Source of the DNA: Candidatus Fermentithermobacillaceae bacterium
GTDB taxonomy: Bacteria > Bacillota > Sulfobacillia > Fermentithermobacillales > DUSS01
Direction of reading: 5' to 3'
Length of the DNA: 43,817 nucleotides
Assembly: GCA_012842495.1 (NCBI GenBank)
Contig: DUSS01000031.1
Location: forward strand, 1 to 43,817
A model generated the notes under the pieces. It saw nothing but the letters and a program-made list of their open reading frames with translations, made no database searches and was not told the DNA's origin. Below, piece by piece: positions 8,616-17,909 of this stretch (its first letter is position 1; the number at the start of each line of letters is the position of its first letter). The translations under genes and the position numbers were made by a program.

Positions 8616-9221
8616 TTAATCCTTGTAAAGTCCGTTCCTCTCAATGTAGCGTCTGACCATTTCGGGTATGAGGTAGCGGATGGAAAGGGATTTCCTAACG
8701 CGCTCTCTGATATCGCTGGAGGAGATGGCCAAGCTGGTTACGGTAAACACGTGAATCCTGGAATAGCAGCAGTCCCCAATGAGCGGCCTAAGACAATCCA
8801 GGGACTCCATGGAGTAGCCGGGCCGCGTCACGGCTATGAAGTCAGCGAGCTTAAAGAGCTCCTTGTAGCCGTTCCAGCCGTGCACTGATAGAATAGCATC
8901 GGCGCCCGTGATGAAGTACAGGTTATCCTCGGGAAACCTTTTTTTGAACTCCTTCAACGTATCCAGGGTGTATGAAAACCCCGGCCTGTCTATTTCGACC
9001 CGGGAAACCTCGAAGTTCGGGTGGTCCATGGTAGCCAAAACCGTCATGAGGTACCTGTGTTCTGCCGAGGAAATTCTCTCGCCGGCTTTATGAGGGGGAT
9101 TTCCCGCCGGGACAAAAATCACCCGGTCAAGCTGGAAACCCTGGAGGACTTCTTCAGCAGCCCGGAGGTGTCCAAAGTGAATGGGGTCGAACGTTCCGCC
9201 CATTATACCGATGTTAGCCAC
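8616..9221 (-). CDS. nadD: Nicotinate-nucleotide adenylyltransferase NadD
   Basis: NadD transfers AMP from ATP to nicotinate mononucleotide in NAD synthesis. The 201-residue sequence starts IGIMGGTFDPIHFGH, with the HxGH nucleotidyltransferase motif, and ends with ISSSDIRERV, the ISSTxIR signature. FITGADAI and ITRPGY-like segments are also in place. The GTG at 9221 is preceded by GGGAGG at 9 nt. It follows obgE by about 40 nt in the same unit. Confidence 0.97.
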   Translation of the reverse strand: MANIGIMGGTFDPIHFGHLRAAEEVLQGFQLDRVIFVPAGNPPHKAGERISSAEHRYLMTVLATMDHPNFEVSRVEIDRPGFSYTLDTLKEFKKRFPEDNLYFITGADAILSVHGWNGYKELFKLADFIAVTRPGYSMESLDCLRPLIGDCCYSRIHVFTVTSLAISSSDIRERVRKSLSIRYLIPEMVRRYIERNGLYKD

Positions 9222-9263
9222 TTTTGCGTTCCTCCCGTCTTCTCCTCCCGGTACTCCCGATTT

Positions 9264-10310
<1,047 letters not shown>

Positions 10311-10607
10311 TTACGCCCTAACGGCCATTTCCTCCCCGTTGGCTACGGAGACTATCTTGTCCTCGCGGCCTTTTCTCGAAAACCGCACGTACCCATCGAC
10401 CAGAGCATAAATCGTGTGGTCTTTGCCCATTCCCACGTTCTCACCCGGATGAATCCTGGTGCCGCGCTGGCGGACTATAATGCTTCCCGCCGTGACAAAC
10501 TGACCGTCATGAGCTTTGACTCCGAGCCGTTTGGAATGGGAGTCTCTCCCGTTGCGGCTGGAGCCGACTCCTTTTTTGTGAGCGAAGAGCTGGAGGTCGA
10601 CGACCAT
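10311..10607 (-). CDS. rpmA: Ribosomal protein L27 with Prp-cleavable N-terminus
   Basis: The sequence [22 protein letters not shown] identifies L27. The stretch before HKKG is the Firmicutes extension (consensus LxxFFA) that the protease Prp must remove, because the mature N-terminus reaches the peptidyl-transferase centre. The ATG at 10607 gives the usual 9-residue extension; TTG codons at 10631 or 10637, behind AAAGGGGG, would give a longer one and cannot be excluded. The protease gene lies just upstream in the unit. Confidence 0.96.
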   Translation of the reverse strand: MVVDLQLFAHKKGVGSSRNGRDSHSKRLGVKAHDGQFVTAGSIIVRQRGTRIHPGENVGMGKDHTIYALVDGYVRFSRKGREDKIVSVANGEEMAVRA

Positions 10608-10788
10608 GAGTTCTTTCGCAAGCTTAGTCAAAACCAACGCCCCCTTTCCTGCAGTCTCCTCATAAACCTGTAAACCTTGCTTTAGCTAACCCCCTTGCCA
10701 CCGGTTCCCGGTCCCGGCCCAATTTCCAGCCGAACGTAGCGCCGGCTCTGGTCCGCAGGATCTTTGCCTCTTGCCAGGCCCGCCGGTT

Positions 10789-11112
10789 CTACCGCCGGGG
10801 GTCCACAAACTCCACGTTTCCCGGATAGCTTCTTTGGATCGCCTTCATCTCAAGCTCGAAAGCTCTCAATATAGCCTTAACTTCGGGGAGGGCCGCGGTG
10901 TGAGCCGGTACTCTAACCTCCATGTAACCGCTGCTCTTTTCCAAGCGTACGCCTTCCCCCAGGATCTCAACGAGTCCGGCAAAAGCCATGTGGGAGGCGG
11001 CGGACACTCCCGCGCACACCACGTCTTTTCCCCACTCATCCCACCCAGCATGGCCCCGGACCCGGAATCCGATTACAGTCGTTCCGTCCTTAAGGAATTC
11101 GACCTTTAGCAT
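10789..11112 (-). CDS. prp: Ribosomal-processing cysteine protease Prp
   Basis: The 107-residue protein carries the Prp signature: catalytic His in RVRGHAGW and catalytic Cys in DVVCAGVSA. It cleaves the N-terminal extension of L27, and both protein and substrate are encoded here, in the order rplU-prp-rpmA usual for Firmicutes. It starts 6 nt after the rplU stop. A gap of about 180 nt without a recognisable gene separates it from rpmA. Confidence 0.95.
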   Translation of the reverse strand: MLKVEFLKDGTTVIGFRVRGHAGWDEWGKDVVCAGVSAASHMAFAGLVEILGEGVRLEKSSGYMEVRVPAHTAALPEVKAILRAFELEMKAIQRSYPGNVEFVDPRR

Positions 11113-11118
11113 TCGGTT

Positions 11119-11430
11119 CTATGCCGGTTCTATACTGGATATCTTTATCTCCGTAAACGGCTGCCGGTGACCATACCGTCTCCGGTAATTAGACTTAGCC
11201 TTATACTTGAACACCCTGATTTTTCTGGCCTTGCCTTGACGCAGTACAGTAGCTTTGACGACGTAATCCTCAAGGTACGGACTTCCAGCCATGACCTTTT
11301 CGCCTCCGACCATGAGGACCTTATCGAATACCACCGTATCCCCGCGGTTCCCGGGGACCTTTTCCACCCTCAGGATCTCGCCTTGGGTTACTCTATACTG
11401 CTTACCACCGGTTTCAATCACAGCGTACAC
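11119..11430 (-). CDS. rplU: Ribosomal protein L21
   Basis: The protein begins YAVIETGGKQYRV and ends with the basic RRRYGHRQPFTEIKI segment of L21. The GTG at 11430 has GGGAG 10 nt upstream and gives 103 residues, the normal family length. A longer open frame to 11475 would add 15 residues outside the family and reach into the -10 box. First gene of the ribosomal/Obg unit. Confidence 0.97.
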   Translation of the reverse strand: MYAVIETGGKQYRVTQGEILRVEKVPGNRGDTVVFDKVLMVGGEKVMAGSPYLEDYVVKATVLRQGKARKIRVFKYKAKSNYRRRYGHRQPFTEIKISSIEPA

Positions 11431-11475
11431 CGCAAATGCCCTCCCGAAGGTCCTTGACTGCTTAAAGCACGCCAT

Positions 11476-11505
11476 AGTCTAGCATGCCATCGAAAAAAGT
11501 GTCAA
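11476..11505 (-). promoter_or_regulatory. Sigma-A promoter of the rplU-prp-rpmA-obgE unit
   Basis: On the minus strand a perfect -35 TTGACA (11500-11505) is 18 nt from -10 TAGACT (11476-11481). It lies about 45 nt upstream of the rplU start, between rplU and the end of the RNase G gene. It is the only strong promoter seen before rsfS, so the eight genes to 6157 may be one transcript. Confidence 0.75.
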
Positions 11506-11535
11506 GGAAACCGCAGCTCTCTCATCCAAGCACCC

Positions 11536-13266
11536 TCAGCGAGCGCTTTCGATGGCGGCACCTTCCTCGACCATTTTAGCCCGGGCATGGGTTTTGTGGC
11601 ATGAAACCACCTGTACCATGGTCTTCTTGCCCACCAGGTCACCCGCACCTTCTACGTTTATCACGTACCCCTCGACTCGGGCTATTCCGTCCCCGGGCTT
11701 GGAGGAATGAGCTTCTTCGATGAGCACTTCCAGAACATCTCCCGGCCTTACCGGCATAGCTTTCTTCTCAACCTCGTTCTTCCGCCCTATAGCCTTTAAG
11801 CTCACGTCTTCGACCCTGAGGGACTCCGAACCCCGAATGAATATGCTCTTGCCCGTTTCCTTCTCGAGCTCTCTCAGGTTTGACCCCCCAGGCCCGATAA
11901 GAATCGATGCCACCTGCGGGTTTACTTCCAGCAGGATGGCCTCGCCCGAGGCCGTCTCGGAAATGGACAGAATCTCCCTGCGGATTCGAGAAGCTACCGT
12001 TTCCTCGGACAAGACCCGCCCCTTGCCATGACAGACCGGGCAGGGCTTCTCAAGCACCTCGTCTAAACTTTGTCTCACCTTTTTCCTGGTCATCTCCACG
12101 AGACCGAGGCCGGTGAGACCCAGCACCGTCGTTTTGGTATGGTCCTTTCTGAGCTCTTCTTCAAGTTTTCTCAGCACAGCGTTTTTATGCTCCGGGCTGG
12201 TCATGTCTATGAAATCGATGATGATTATGCCACCGATATCTCTGAGCCTCAGCTGTTTGGCTATTTCAGTGCACGCCTCCATGTTCGTCCTGAACACCGT
12301 CTCGCTTAGGTCGTGCGAACCCACGTACTTGCCGGTATTCACGTCGATGACTGTAAGAGCTTCCGTTTTGTCTATCACGATGTATCCACCGGATTTGAGC
12401 CATACCTGGCGCGATAGCGCCGACTGAACAGCTTCTTCCACACCATACAGATTGAACAGCGGAGTTCCTTTCTTTCGGTAATAGATGACCCGGTCCTTGA
12501 GCTCGGGCGCAACCGCGTCCAGGAGAGCCAGCACTTTCTCGTAACTACGGGCGTTATCCACGAGCATCCTCGTGGTTGCAGCGTTGAATTCATCCCTGAC
12601 AATCCTGAAGACCAGCCCGAGGTCGTGATGAATCAAGGCAGGAGCCTTGGCCGTTTTCGCCCTGGCGGAAATTTTCTCCCACAATTTGAGCAGGAACTCG
12701 AGATCAGCCCGGAGCTCGTTCTCGGTCTTGCCCTCGGCGACGGTCCTGACTATGAGCCCCATACCCGCCGGTCTCAATGCCCTAGCAATCCTCTTCAACC
12801 GCTGTCTTTCGCGAAAGTCTGCGATGCGCCGGGAGACTCCAACGTAACTTACAGTGGGCATCAGCACCAGGTACCTGCCGGGCAAGCTCACATGTCGCGA
12901 AACCCTGGCTCCTTTCGTGCCCATAGCTTCTTTGGTGACCTGAACCAGGATTTCTTCGCCGGGCTTTACGATCTGACCTATGGTCTTCCTGTCCGTCTTT
13001 TTCCTGCGTCCAGGCTCAAAAGCTTCATCCTCCTCCCCAGGCAAAAAGGCGTCGTCCACATACAGAAAGGCGTTTTTGACCTCGCCTATATTGACGAAGC
13101 ACGCCTGCATTCCGGGGAGGACGTTTTCGACTTTTCCCAAGAATATGCTGCCTGCAAGACCGTGCGTAGTGGGTCTTTCCACGTAGAACTCCACCGGTGA
13201 CCGGTCTTCGACTATAGCTACCCTTGTTTCAAACTTGTCTTCACTTACGAGGATCTCTCGAATCAT
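11536..13266 (-). CDS. rng: RNase E/G family ribonuclease with C-terminal TRAM-like domain
   Basis: The protein (about 576 residues) has an S1-like domain near the N-terminus (GSIFLGKVENVLPGMQACFV), the catalytic region with Asp residues in IIIDFIDM and in VIDVNTG, and the zinc-link CPVCHGKG. It would cut single-stranded RNA in rRNA maturation and mRNA decay. The last 75 residues (VRPGDVLEVLIEEAH, DGIARVEGYVINVEGA, then HARAKMV) read as a TRAM RNA-binding domain, not part of standard RNase G. The start is chosen at ATG 13266, with GGGGAG upstream; it overlaps the DUF2344 gene. The frame is open to 13341. Confidence 0.92.
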   Translation of the reverse strand: MIREILVSEDKFETRVAIVEDRSPVEFYVERPTTHGLAGSIFLGKVENVLPGMQACFVNIGEVKNAFLYVDDAFLPGEEDEAFEPGRRKKTDRKTIGQIVKPGEEILVQVTKEAMGTKGARVSRHVSLPGRYLVLMPTVSYVGVSRRIADFRERQRLKRIARALRPAGMGLIVRTVAEGKTENELRADLEFLLKLWEKISARAKTAKAPALIHHDLGLVFRIVRDEFNAATTRMLVDNARSYEKVLALLDAVAPELKDRVIYYRKKGTPLFNLYGVEEAVQSALSRQVWLKSGGYIVIDKTEALTVIDVNTGKYVGSHDLSETVFRTNMEACTEIAKQLRLRDIGGIIIIDFIDMTSPEHKNAVLRKLEEELRKDHTKTTVLGLTGLGLVEMTRKKVRQSLDEVLEKPCPVCHGKGRVLSEETVASRIRREILSISETASGEAILLEVNPQVASILIGPGGSNLRELEKETGKSIFIRGSESLRVEDVSLKAIGRKNEVEKKAMPVRPGDVLEVLIEEAHSSKPGDGIARVEGYVINVEGAGDLVGKKTMVQVVSCHKTHARAKMVEEGAAIESAR

Positions 13267-14026
13267 GGGAGCCACCATCTCCCCAATCCAACCACTCCCG
13301 ATCAACCACCGATTCCCTCGGATCAACACCTTCGAGGCCACAATACTTCACCAGGAAGTCCAGAATCCATGCGGGCCTCACCGTTCTCCCTTGGAAGTGC
13401 CTCAAAACCATCTTTAATACCGGAGGGGAGATCTCCCTGAAGGTCGCAAGCGGCTGCGTTCTGTTCCCGGCCGAGAGCGCGGGTTCGTTTCTCGGCACAA
13501 CCTCAATCCGGGATACGAATGGCCTCAGGTCTATCTCACGACTCTTTTCCGGCCCATCAGGCCATTTGTGCGTTTCAAGTGTCCGTCCCCGTACCTCCCG
13601 GGCATACCTAGCTTCAGTTTTGTCGAGGAAACACTCTACAGCCCGTTTCAAAGAGGCGTGTTCAGCTCCGTACACCAGCACACTGTAAGTCGAAGCCGTT
13701 ATTCTCCTCTCCAGCGCTGTCTCGTCCGGAGAAATCCTCCACACCTCCTTCAACTTGAAGCCCGGGGGCATCGCTTCCGCCAGCGAACGTCCCAGATCCT
13801 CGATGGACCTGTCTTCGGAAAGATATACGTCGGCCACCTCGTTGAGCCCCGCGGTGCCGACGGGCAGCGGTGCCGCCATCTCCACCTTCGGCCTGGGAGT
13901 ATAACCCTTTGTCATCGCCACCGGCCATCCAGCGCGGGCCAGGGCCATCACCAGGGCCCTCATCACTTCGAGGTGACCCAGAAACCGTTGTTCATCCCCT
14001 TTTTCGTACCGGATTCTCACCCTCAT
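13241..14026 (-). CDS. TIGR03936/DUF2344 radical-SAM-associated protein
   Basis: The start MRVRIRYEKGDEQRFLGHLEVMRAL and the segments GYTPRPKVEMAAPLPVG and DVYLSED identify DUF2344, a family of unknown function nearly always next to or fused to the B12/radical SAM protein that precedes it here. The ATG at 14026 overlaps that gene's stop in ATGA, so the two are translationally coupled. A longer frame to 14134 would lie inside the upstream gene. The protein has 261 residues. Confidence 0.93.
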   Translation of the reverse strand: MRVRIRYEKGDEQRFLGHLEVMRALVMALARAGWPVAMTKGYTPRPKVEMAAPLPVGTAGLNEVADVYLSEDRSIEDLGRSLAEAMPPGFKLKEVWRISPDETALERRITASTYSVLVYGAEHASLKRAVECFLDKTEARYAREVRGRTLETHKWPDGPEKSREIDLRPFVSRIEVVPRNEPALSAGNRTQPLATFREISPPVLKMVLRHFQGRTVRPAWILDFLVKYCGLEGVDPRESVVDREWLDWGDGGSHDSRDPRK

Positions 14027-15921
14027 CTCGCCCGATCTCTCGCCCCCTTCGAGGTACCGTCTCTCCTCGTTAAGACGGGCGCGACCCCAAATCGCGGACA
14101 CACTCCACAACCGGGGCACGGGGCTTCCCTGCAATCCGGAGTCTTTTCCTCCCGTCGCGCCTTCGCCCTTTCCACAAGCAGAAACTCTTTGGTGACTCCC
14201 GGGTCCAGGTGATCCCAGGGGAGGATCTCATCCTGCCCTCGCTCGCGAGTGAAAAAACCCGGCTCGAGAGAAGCTTCCTTCATACAGGATAGCCAAAGGT
14301 CGAGGTCGAGCATATCAGGCCAGGAATCAAACCTGGCGCCCCGGCGGTATGCTTCTAAAACGACGCGGCCAAGACGCCTATCTCCCCTGGACAGGATGGC
14401 TTCGAGGTACGTTTGCCTCGAGTCGTGGTAACGGAACTCGAGTCCCGGGCCCCGCAAGCGCTTGCAAAGAAGCGATTGCCGTCGTTCGATTTCATCCCGG
14501 CCGATAAAGGGTTCCCACTGAAAAGCCGTGTGAGGCTTGGGAACGAATCCCGACACAGACACGGCGACCGTGGGCTTCGTGCCCATATCACGTCCAAGCT
14601 GCCGTATGCGGTACGCTAGTTCGGCGATGGCCAGGACATCTTCGTCGGTTTCGCCGGGAAGCCCGATCATGAAGTATAGCTTGATCCTGGTGAATCCCGA
14701 AGAAAAGGCCGCCTTCGCGGCATCCATGACGTCCTCTTCCGTCACGTTTTTATTGATGACATCCCTCATTCGTTGTGAGCCCGCCTCGGGCGCCAAGGTC
14801 AGCCCTCCGTAGCCAGCTTCACCCAGAAGCTTGGAGAGCTCCACGGAAAAAGAATCCACCCTCAGCGAAGGCAACGACACCCGAGCCGGGCAAGGGCTGT
14901 GCGTGAGGATATCTTCTATGACCTGCCGTATGGGAAGGTAGTCAGCTGACGAAAGAGAGACCAGGGAAACCTCATCGTAACCGGAAGCCGCGAGAATCTC
15001 CCGGGCTATCCGGGACACGGTTTCGGGTTCCCTCTCCCGAACAGGCCGGTACAGGGTCCCGGCCTGACAGAACCTGCATCCCCTGGTGCACCCTCTGAAG
15101 ATCTCAACCATTGCCCTGTCGTGTACCGGCTCTATAAAAGGAACGACCGGTCGCTCGGGGTAGGGCGCTTTCTCGAGGTCACTGAATATACGCCGGCGGA
15201 CCCGTTTAGGTGCGCCGGCTTTTGGACGAACCTCCACTAGAAACCCCTCGTTGCTGTACTGCACATCGTACAGGGACGGCACGTATACGCCTTGAACGTC
15301 GGCGAGGCTCTCCAGAAGTTCCGACCTGGGCTTCCCCGATGCCCTCCACTTTTTGTAGCAGTCCACGATCTCCCCGGCAAGGTCTTCCCCGTCACCCAGA
15401 GCAAAAGCATCGATGAATTCGGCCAGGGGTTCCGCCGCCATAGATACGGGGCCTCCCGCTATCACCAGGGGATCCTCTCTACCCCGTTCCGCGGAAAAAA
15501 GCGGGACCCCTCCAAGGTCGAGGGCAGCCAGTACGTTCGCGTACGTGAGCTCGTACGCCAGTGAAAATCCGACTATATCAAAAGAGTTTAAAGGAGACCT
15601 CGACTCCAACGTGAACAGAGGCCACCCTCGCCGCCTGGACAGTTCCTCCATGTCGGGCCAGGGGGAATATGCCCGTTCACAGGCTGTATCATCCCTGGAG
15701 TTCAGCACATGGTAGATGATTTGCGAGCCGAGATGGCTCATGCCCACCTCGTAGACGTCGGGAAAGACCAGAGCGAACCGGACGGAAACAGAAGAGGGGT
15801 CCTTCCTTACGGAATTGAGTTCGCCCCCTGTATACCGGGCCGGTTTCGTCACTTTATTGAGGTGTCTTCTCAGCTCTTCCCAGGAAATGATCTCTTCGTT
15901 GTGTTTTCTCAGTTTTCCCAC
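14023..15921 (-). CDS. TIGR03960 B12-binding/radical SAM protein
   Basis: This family shares an N-terminal cobalamin-binding-like region (LVFPDVYEVGMSHLGSQI, VIAGGPVSMAAEP) and a radical SAM domain with the 4Fe-4S motif CTRGCRFCQAG. It ends in an unusual cysteine cluster, CPGCGVCPRFG. The reaction is unknown; linkage to DUF2344, RNase G and rplU is conserved in Clostridia. The start is uncertain: GTG at 15921 has AAAAGG 9 nt upstream and gives 632 residues close to KPARYTGGELNSVRK, where the family usually begins; the frame stays open to a TTG at 16035. Confidence 0.92.
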   Translation of the reverse strand: MGKLRKHNEEIISWEELRRHLNKVTKPARYTGGELNSVRKDPSSVSVRFALVFPDVYEVGMSHLGSQIIYHVLNSRDDTACERAYSPWPDMEELSRRRGWPLFTLESRSPLNSFDIVGFSLAYELTYANVLAALDLGGVPLFSAERGREDPLVIAGGPVSMAAEPLAEFIDAFALGDGEDLAGEIVDCYKKWRASGKPRSELLESLADVQGVYVPSLYDVQYSNEGFLVEVRPKAGAPKRVRRRIFSDLEKAPYPERPVVPFIEPVHDRAMVEIFRGCTRGCRFCQAGTLYRPVREREPETVSRIAREILAASGYDEVSLVSLSSADYLPIRQVIEDILTHSPCPARVSLPSLRVDSFSVELSKLLGEAGYGGLTLAPEAGSQRMRDVINKNVTEEDVMDAAKAAFSSGFTRIKLYFMIGLPGETDEDVLAIAELAYRIRQLGRDMGTKPTVAVSVSGFVPKPHTAFQWEPFIGRDEIERRQSLLCKRLRGPGLEFRYHDSRQTYLEAILSRGDRRLGRVVLEAYRRGARFDSWPDMLDLDLWLSCMKEASLEPGFFTRERGQDEILPWDHLDPGVTKEFLLVERAKARREEKTPDCREAPCPGCGVCPRFGVAPVLTRRDGTSKGARDRAR

Positions 15922-16058
15922 AGAAGCTGCCCTTTTCAACGTAGCCCGGCGAGCTTGCCCGCTCGCCTTGAGATGGTTGGACAGGTCATGACCCCGGCTT
16001 CGTAGCTGGCACGCCCGGGAACAAGCATAAGACAAGATCCCAGGGCGGTCGCAACGGC

Positions 16059-16157
16059 CCTTCCTAATGACCGTCCTTCCTAATGATTATATCCGCTGCC
16101 CGCGCCAGAACGACAGCTCCTGTCCGGGGTTTCCCTTTTCCGCTCCGGACAGGAGCT
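16059..16157. repeat. Intergenic direct repeats and a 13-bp hairpin
   Basis: CCTTCCTAATGA occurs at 16059-16070 and 16075-16086, 16 nt apart; on the minus strand each reads TCATTAGGAAGG. They lie just downstream of a minus-strand TATAAT (16086-16091), which has only a poor -35. A perfect 13-bp inverted repeat, AGCTCCTGTCCGG (16115-16127) with its complement (16145-16157), follows; TTTT trails it on the plus strand, but there is no U-tract on the minus strand. Its role is unclear: it could be an attenuator, a processing site or a weak bidirectional terminator. Confidence 0.5.
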
Positions 16158-16229
16158 TTTACTGGGGAAGGTGTTTTCATATCCTCCACGCCGGCGGAAT
16201 ATGCCGGACCACCACCGCGGCACCGCCAG

Positions 16230-17909
16230 TCAGGCCGGGAGCCGCGCCAGCGCAGCCTTCCTAACGTCCTCGAGAATCCGGCCTATCCTTTCCTCTTCGT
16301 CAATGGGTCTTCCGGTCCTCGGATCTACAGCGCGGCAGGCGCCCCCCACCATCCTCGTAACCACCGCACCTTTCGCCGCGGGATTGCCTCTCAGTTGCGG
16401 TGCATCCATGATCCCGATCTCAACGGACTTCGCCAAGGTGTAAGGATCGCTCCAGGGATCCTCGACTCCGGAAGGAGCTATCTCTTTCAAAGCATTCAGG
16501 ATGACGCGGGCCTCCTCCAAGAGCTCTTCTTTGCGTTCCTGCACGCGGGCATCCCTGGTCATATCGGCCATTCCGTCAAGGCAGTTTCTGATCACTCCCC
16601 TGGCTATCTTCGCGCTCTCTATTACGTCCTCTGCGGTAGCAGCGTGATGTCCCTCGCAGAAGCCCACCACGTGGACGATGTGGGGCTTAAGGCTCATACT
16701 AACTAGAGTTGAAAAGCCAAGGTGACCCTTGGCGAGCGCGAGATCCGCCGGGAAACTCGACAGCCCGGCTCTGACCTGCTTCCAAATCCGGAAACCATCG
16801 TCCGCCAGCGACTCAATGAGTTCAAGCTTGGCGAGCATCTTGCCGGTATCCATTACGGCGCTGGTTCCGGGCGGCGTGTTCCACATGAACTGCGCCACAT
16901 AGTCTCTCACTCCCGCCCGTTTTGCGTTATAAGCAGCGAGGAACGCGGCGGCGACCGCCACCGAATCCGGGGCGTCTCTCAAGCTCCAGTGGTGAGCTTC
17001 ATTCACCTCCACCGGGATACCCCGTTCCGCGTGCCATCTCATGGCGGCCTGAGCTTCGCGAATGGATTCCTCCACTCCGCGCGGGCCACGCTTATCCAAA
17101 ACGTTGTACCAGAACAGAGGTATCGCCGCCCATGCGTTATCGATCGTATCCTTCAGAAGCTCGGCGAATCTCAGCACGTCCCTGGTCCCGCTGTAACAGC
17201 GCATAAGGGGGAAATTTCCGCAGCGCGAGGCCGCATACAATCGCCGGAAGTCGCCGGCGGTTCTCACAGGCACACCCCCGGCACCGTCTTGATCAGGGTC
17301 CATTTCCTCGGGGCGGAAGAAGCTTTCCTGAGCGTTTTGATCAGGTCCGAGGGATATCACGTCCACGACCCGGGCTTCAGCTATCTTTCTCACCCCTTCC
17401 ACGGTCTCTTCCAGCGATGACAAGCCGAAATGGTGCCTGATAAGCGGATAGGGCTCCTTCCAACGGATCCTTTCCACGAGAGAGGACGGGTAATCCCGTT
17501 CGTCCCGGGCGGTCTTTTGACCCTTCAGGTAAGCAACCACGTCATCGACATCCTCGAGCCCGGAAAAGACGGCCTCGAATAGGCCGCTCGTTCGGGCCAC
17601 CTCAGCTACGGGCGGCGTTCCGCCGAAAACAAGCCTGGGACGAAAGCCGCTGGCATCCAGGGAAGCTTCCAGCCGCTCCAGAAGGCGCCGGGCAGGTCCC
17701 GGTGAGAGCCTGTACCCGATAGCCAGGATATCAGGATTGTGTCCGCGAGCTTTTTCCACGATCTCTTCAGGGGAAAGCGCCTGCCCCAGAAGCACCGTCC
17801 TGTAGCCGCAGCTTTCTGCAAGCCGCAGGAAATTAAGGACACCGGCCAGGTGAATGCAGTCCCCCATGGACGAAGCCGCTATGAGAGGTTTCCTTTCCAC
17901 CGTCGTCAT
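16230..17909 (-). CDS. Fused cobalamin-dependent mutase (B12 domain plus glutamate-mutase-E-like barrel)
   Basis: Residues 8-135 form a B12-binding fold: GDCIHLAG (His20 as likely cobalt ligand, with one residue more between Asp and His than the usual DxHxxG), IGYRLSPG and VFGGTPP. Residues 150-500 resemble the catalytic barrel of glutamate mutase epsilon in layout: PLMRCYSGTRD, AWAAIPLFWYN, VEESIREAQ, IPVEVNEAHHWS, FLAAYNAKRAG, FMWNTPP. It is therefore a probable single-chain amino-acid or carbon-skeleton mutase; the substrate is unknown. The ATG overlaps the upstream dehydrogenase stop (ATGA). It is the last gene of the c-di-AMP-riboswitch operon. No radical SAM motif is present. Confidence 0.7.
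   Translation of the reverse strand: MTTVERKPLIAASSMGDCIHLAGVLNFLRLAESCGYRTVLLGQALSPEEIVEKARGHNPDILAIGYRLSPGPARRLLERLEASLDASGFRPRLVFGGTPPVAEVARTSGLFEAVFSGLEDVDDVVAYLKGQKTARDERDYPSSLVERIRWKEPYPLIRHHFGLSSLEETVEGVRKIAEARVVDVISLGPDQNAQESFFRPEEMDPDQDGAGGVPVRTAGDFRRLYAASRCGNFPLMRCYSGTRDVLRFAELLKDTIDNAWAAIPLFWYNVLDKRGPRGVEESIREAQAAMRWHAERGIPVEVNEAHHWSLRDAPDSVAVAAAFLAAYNAKRAGVRDYVAQFMWNTPPGTSAVMDTGKMLAKLELIESLADDGFRIWKQVRAGLSSFPADLALAKGHLGFSTLVSMSLKPHIVHVVGFCEGHHAATAEDVIESAKIARGVIRNCLDGMADMTRDARVQERKEELLEEARVILNALKEIAPSGVEDPWSDPYTLAKSVEIGIMDAPQLRGNPAAKGAVVTRMVGGACRAVDPRTGRPIDEEERIGRILEDVRKAALARLPA

Noticed and set aside
13924-14134. Longer N-terminus of the DUF2344 protein starting at 14134
   Set aside because: The extra 36 residues lie inside the coding end of the upstream radical SAM gene; the ATGA overlap at 14023-14026 marks a better start.
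16115-16157. Intrinsic terminator for the mutase gene
   Set aside because: The stem is strong, but on the minus strand, where the gene is read, no U-tract follows it.
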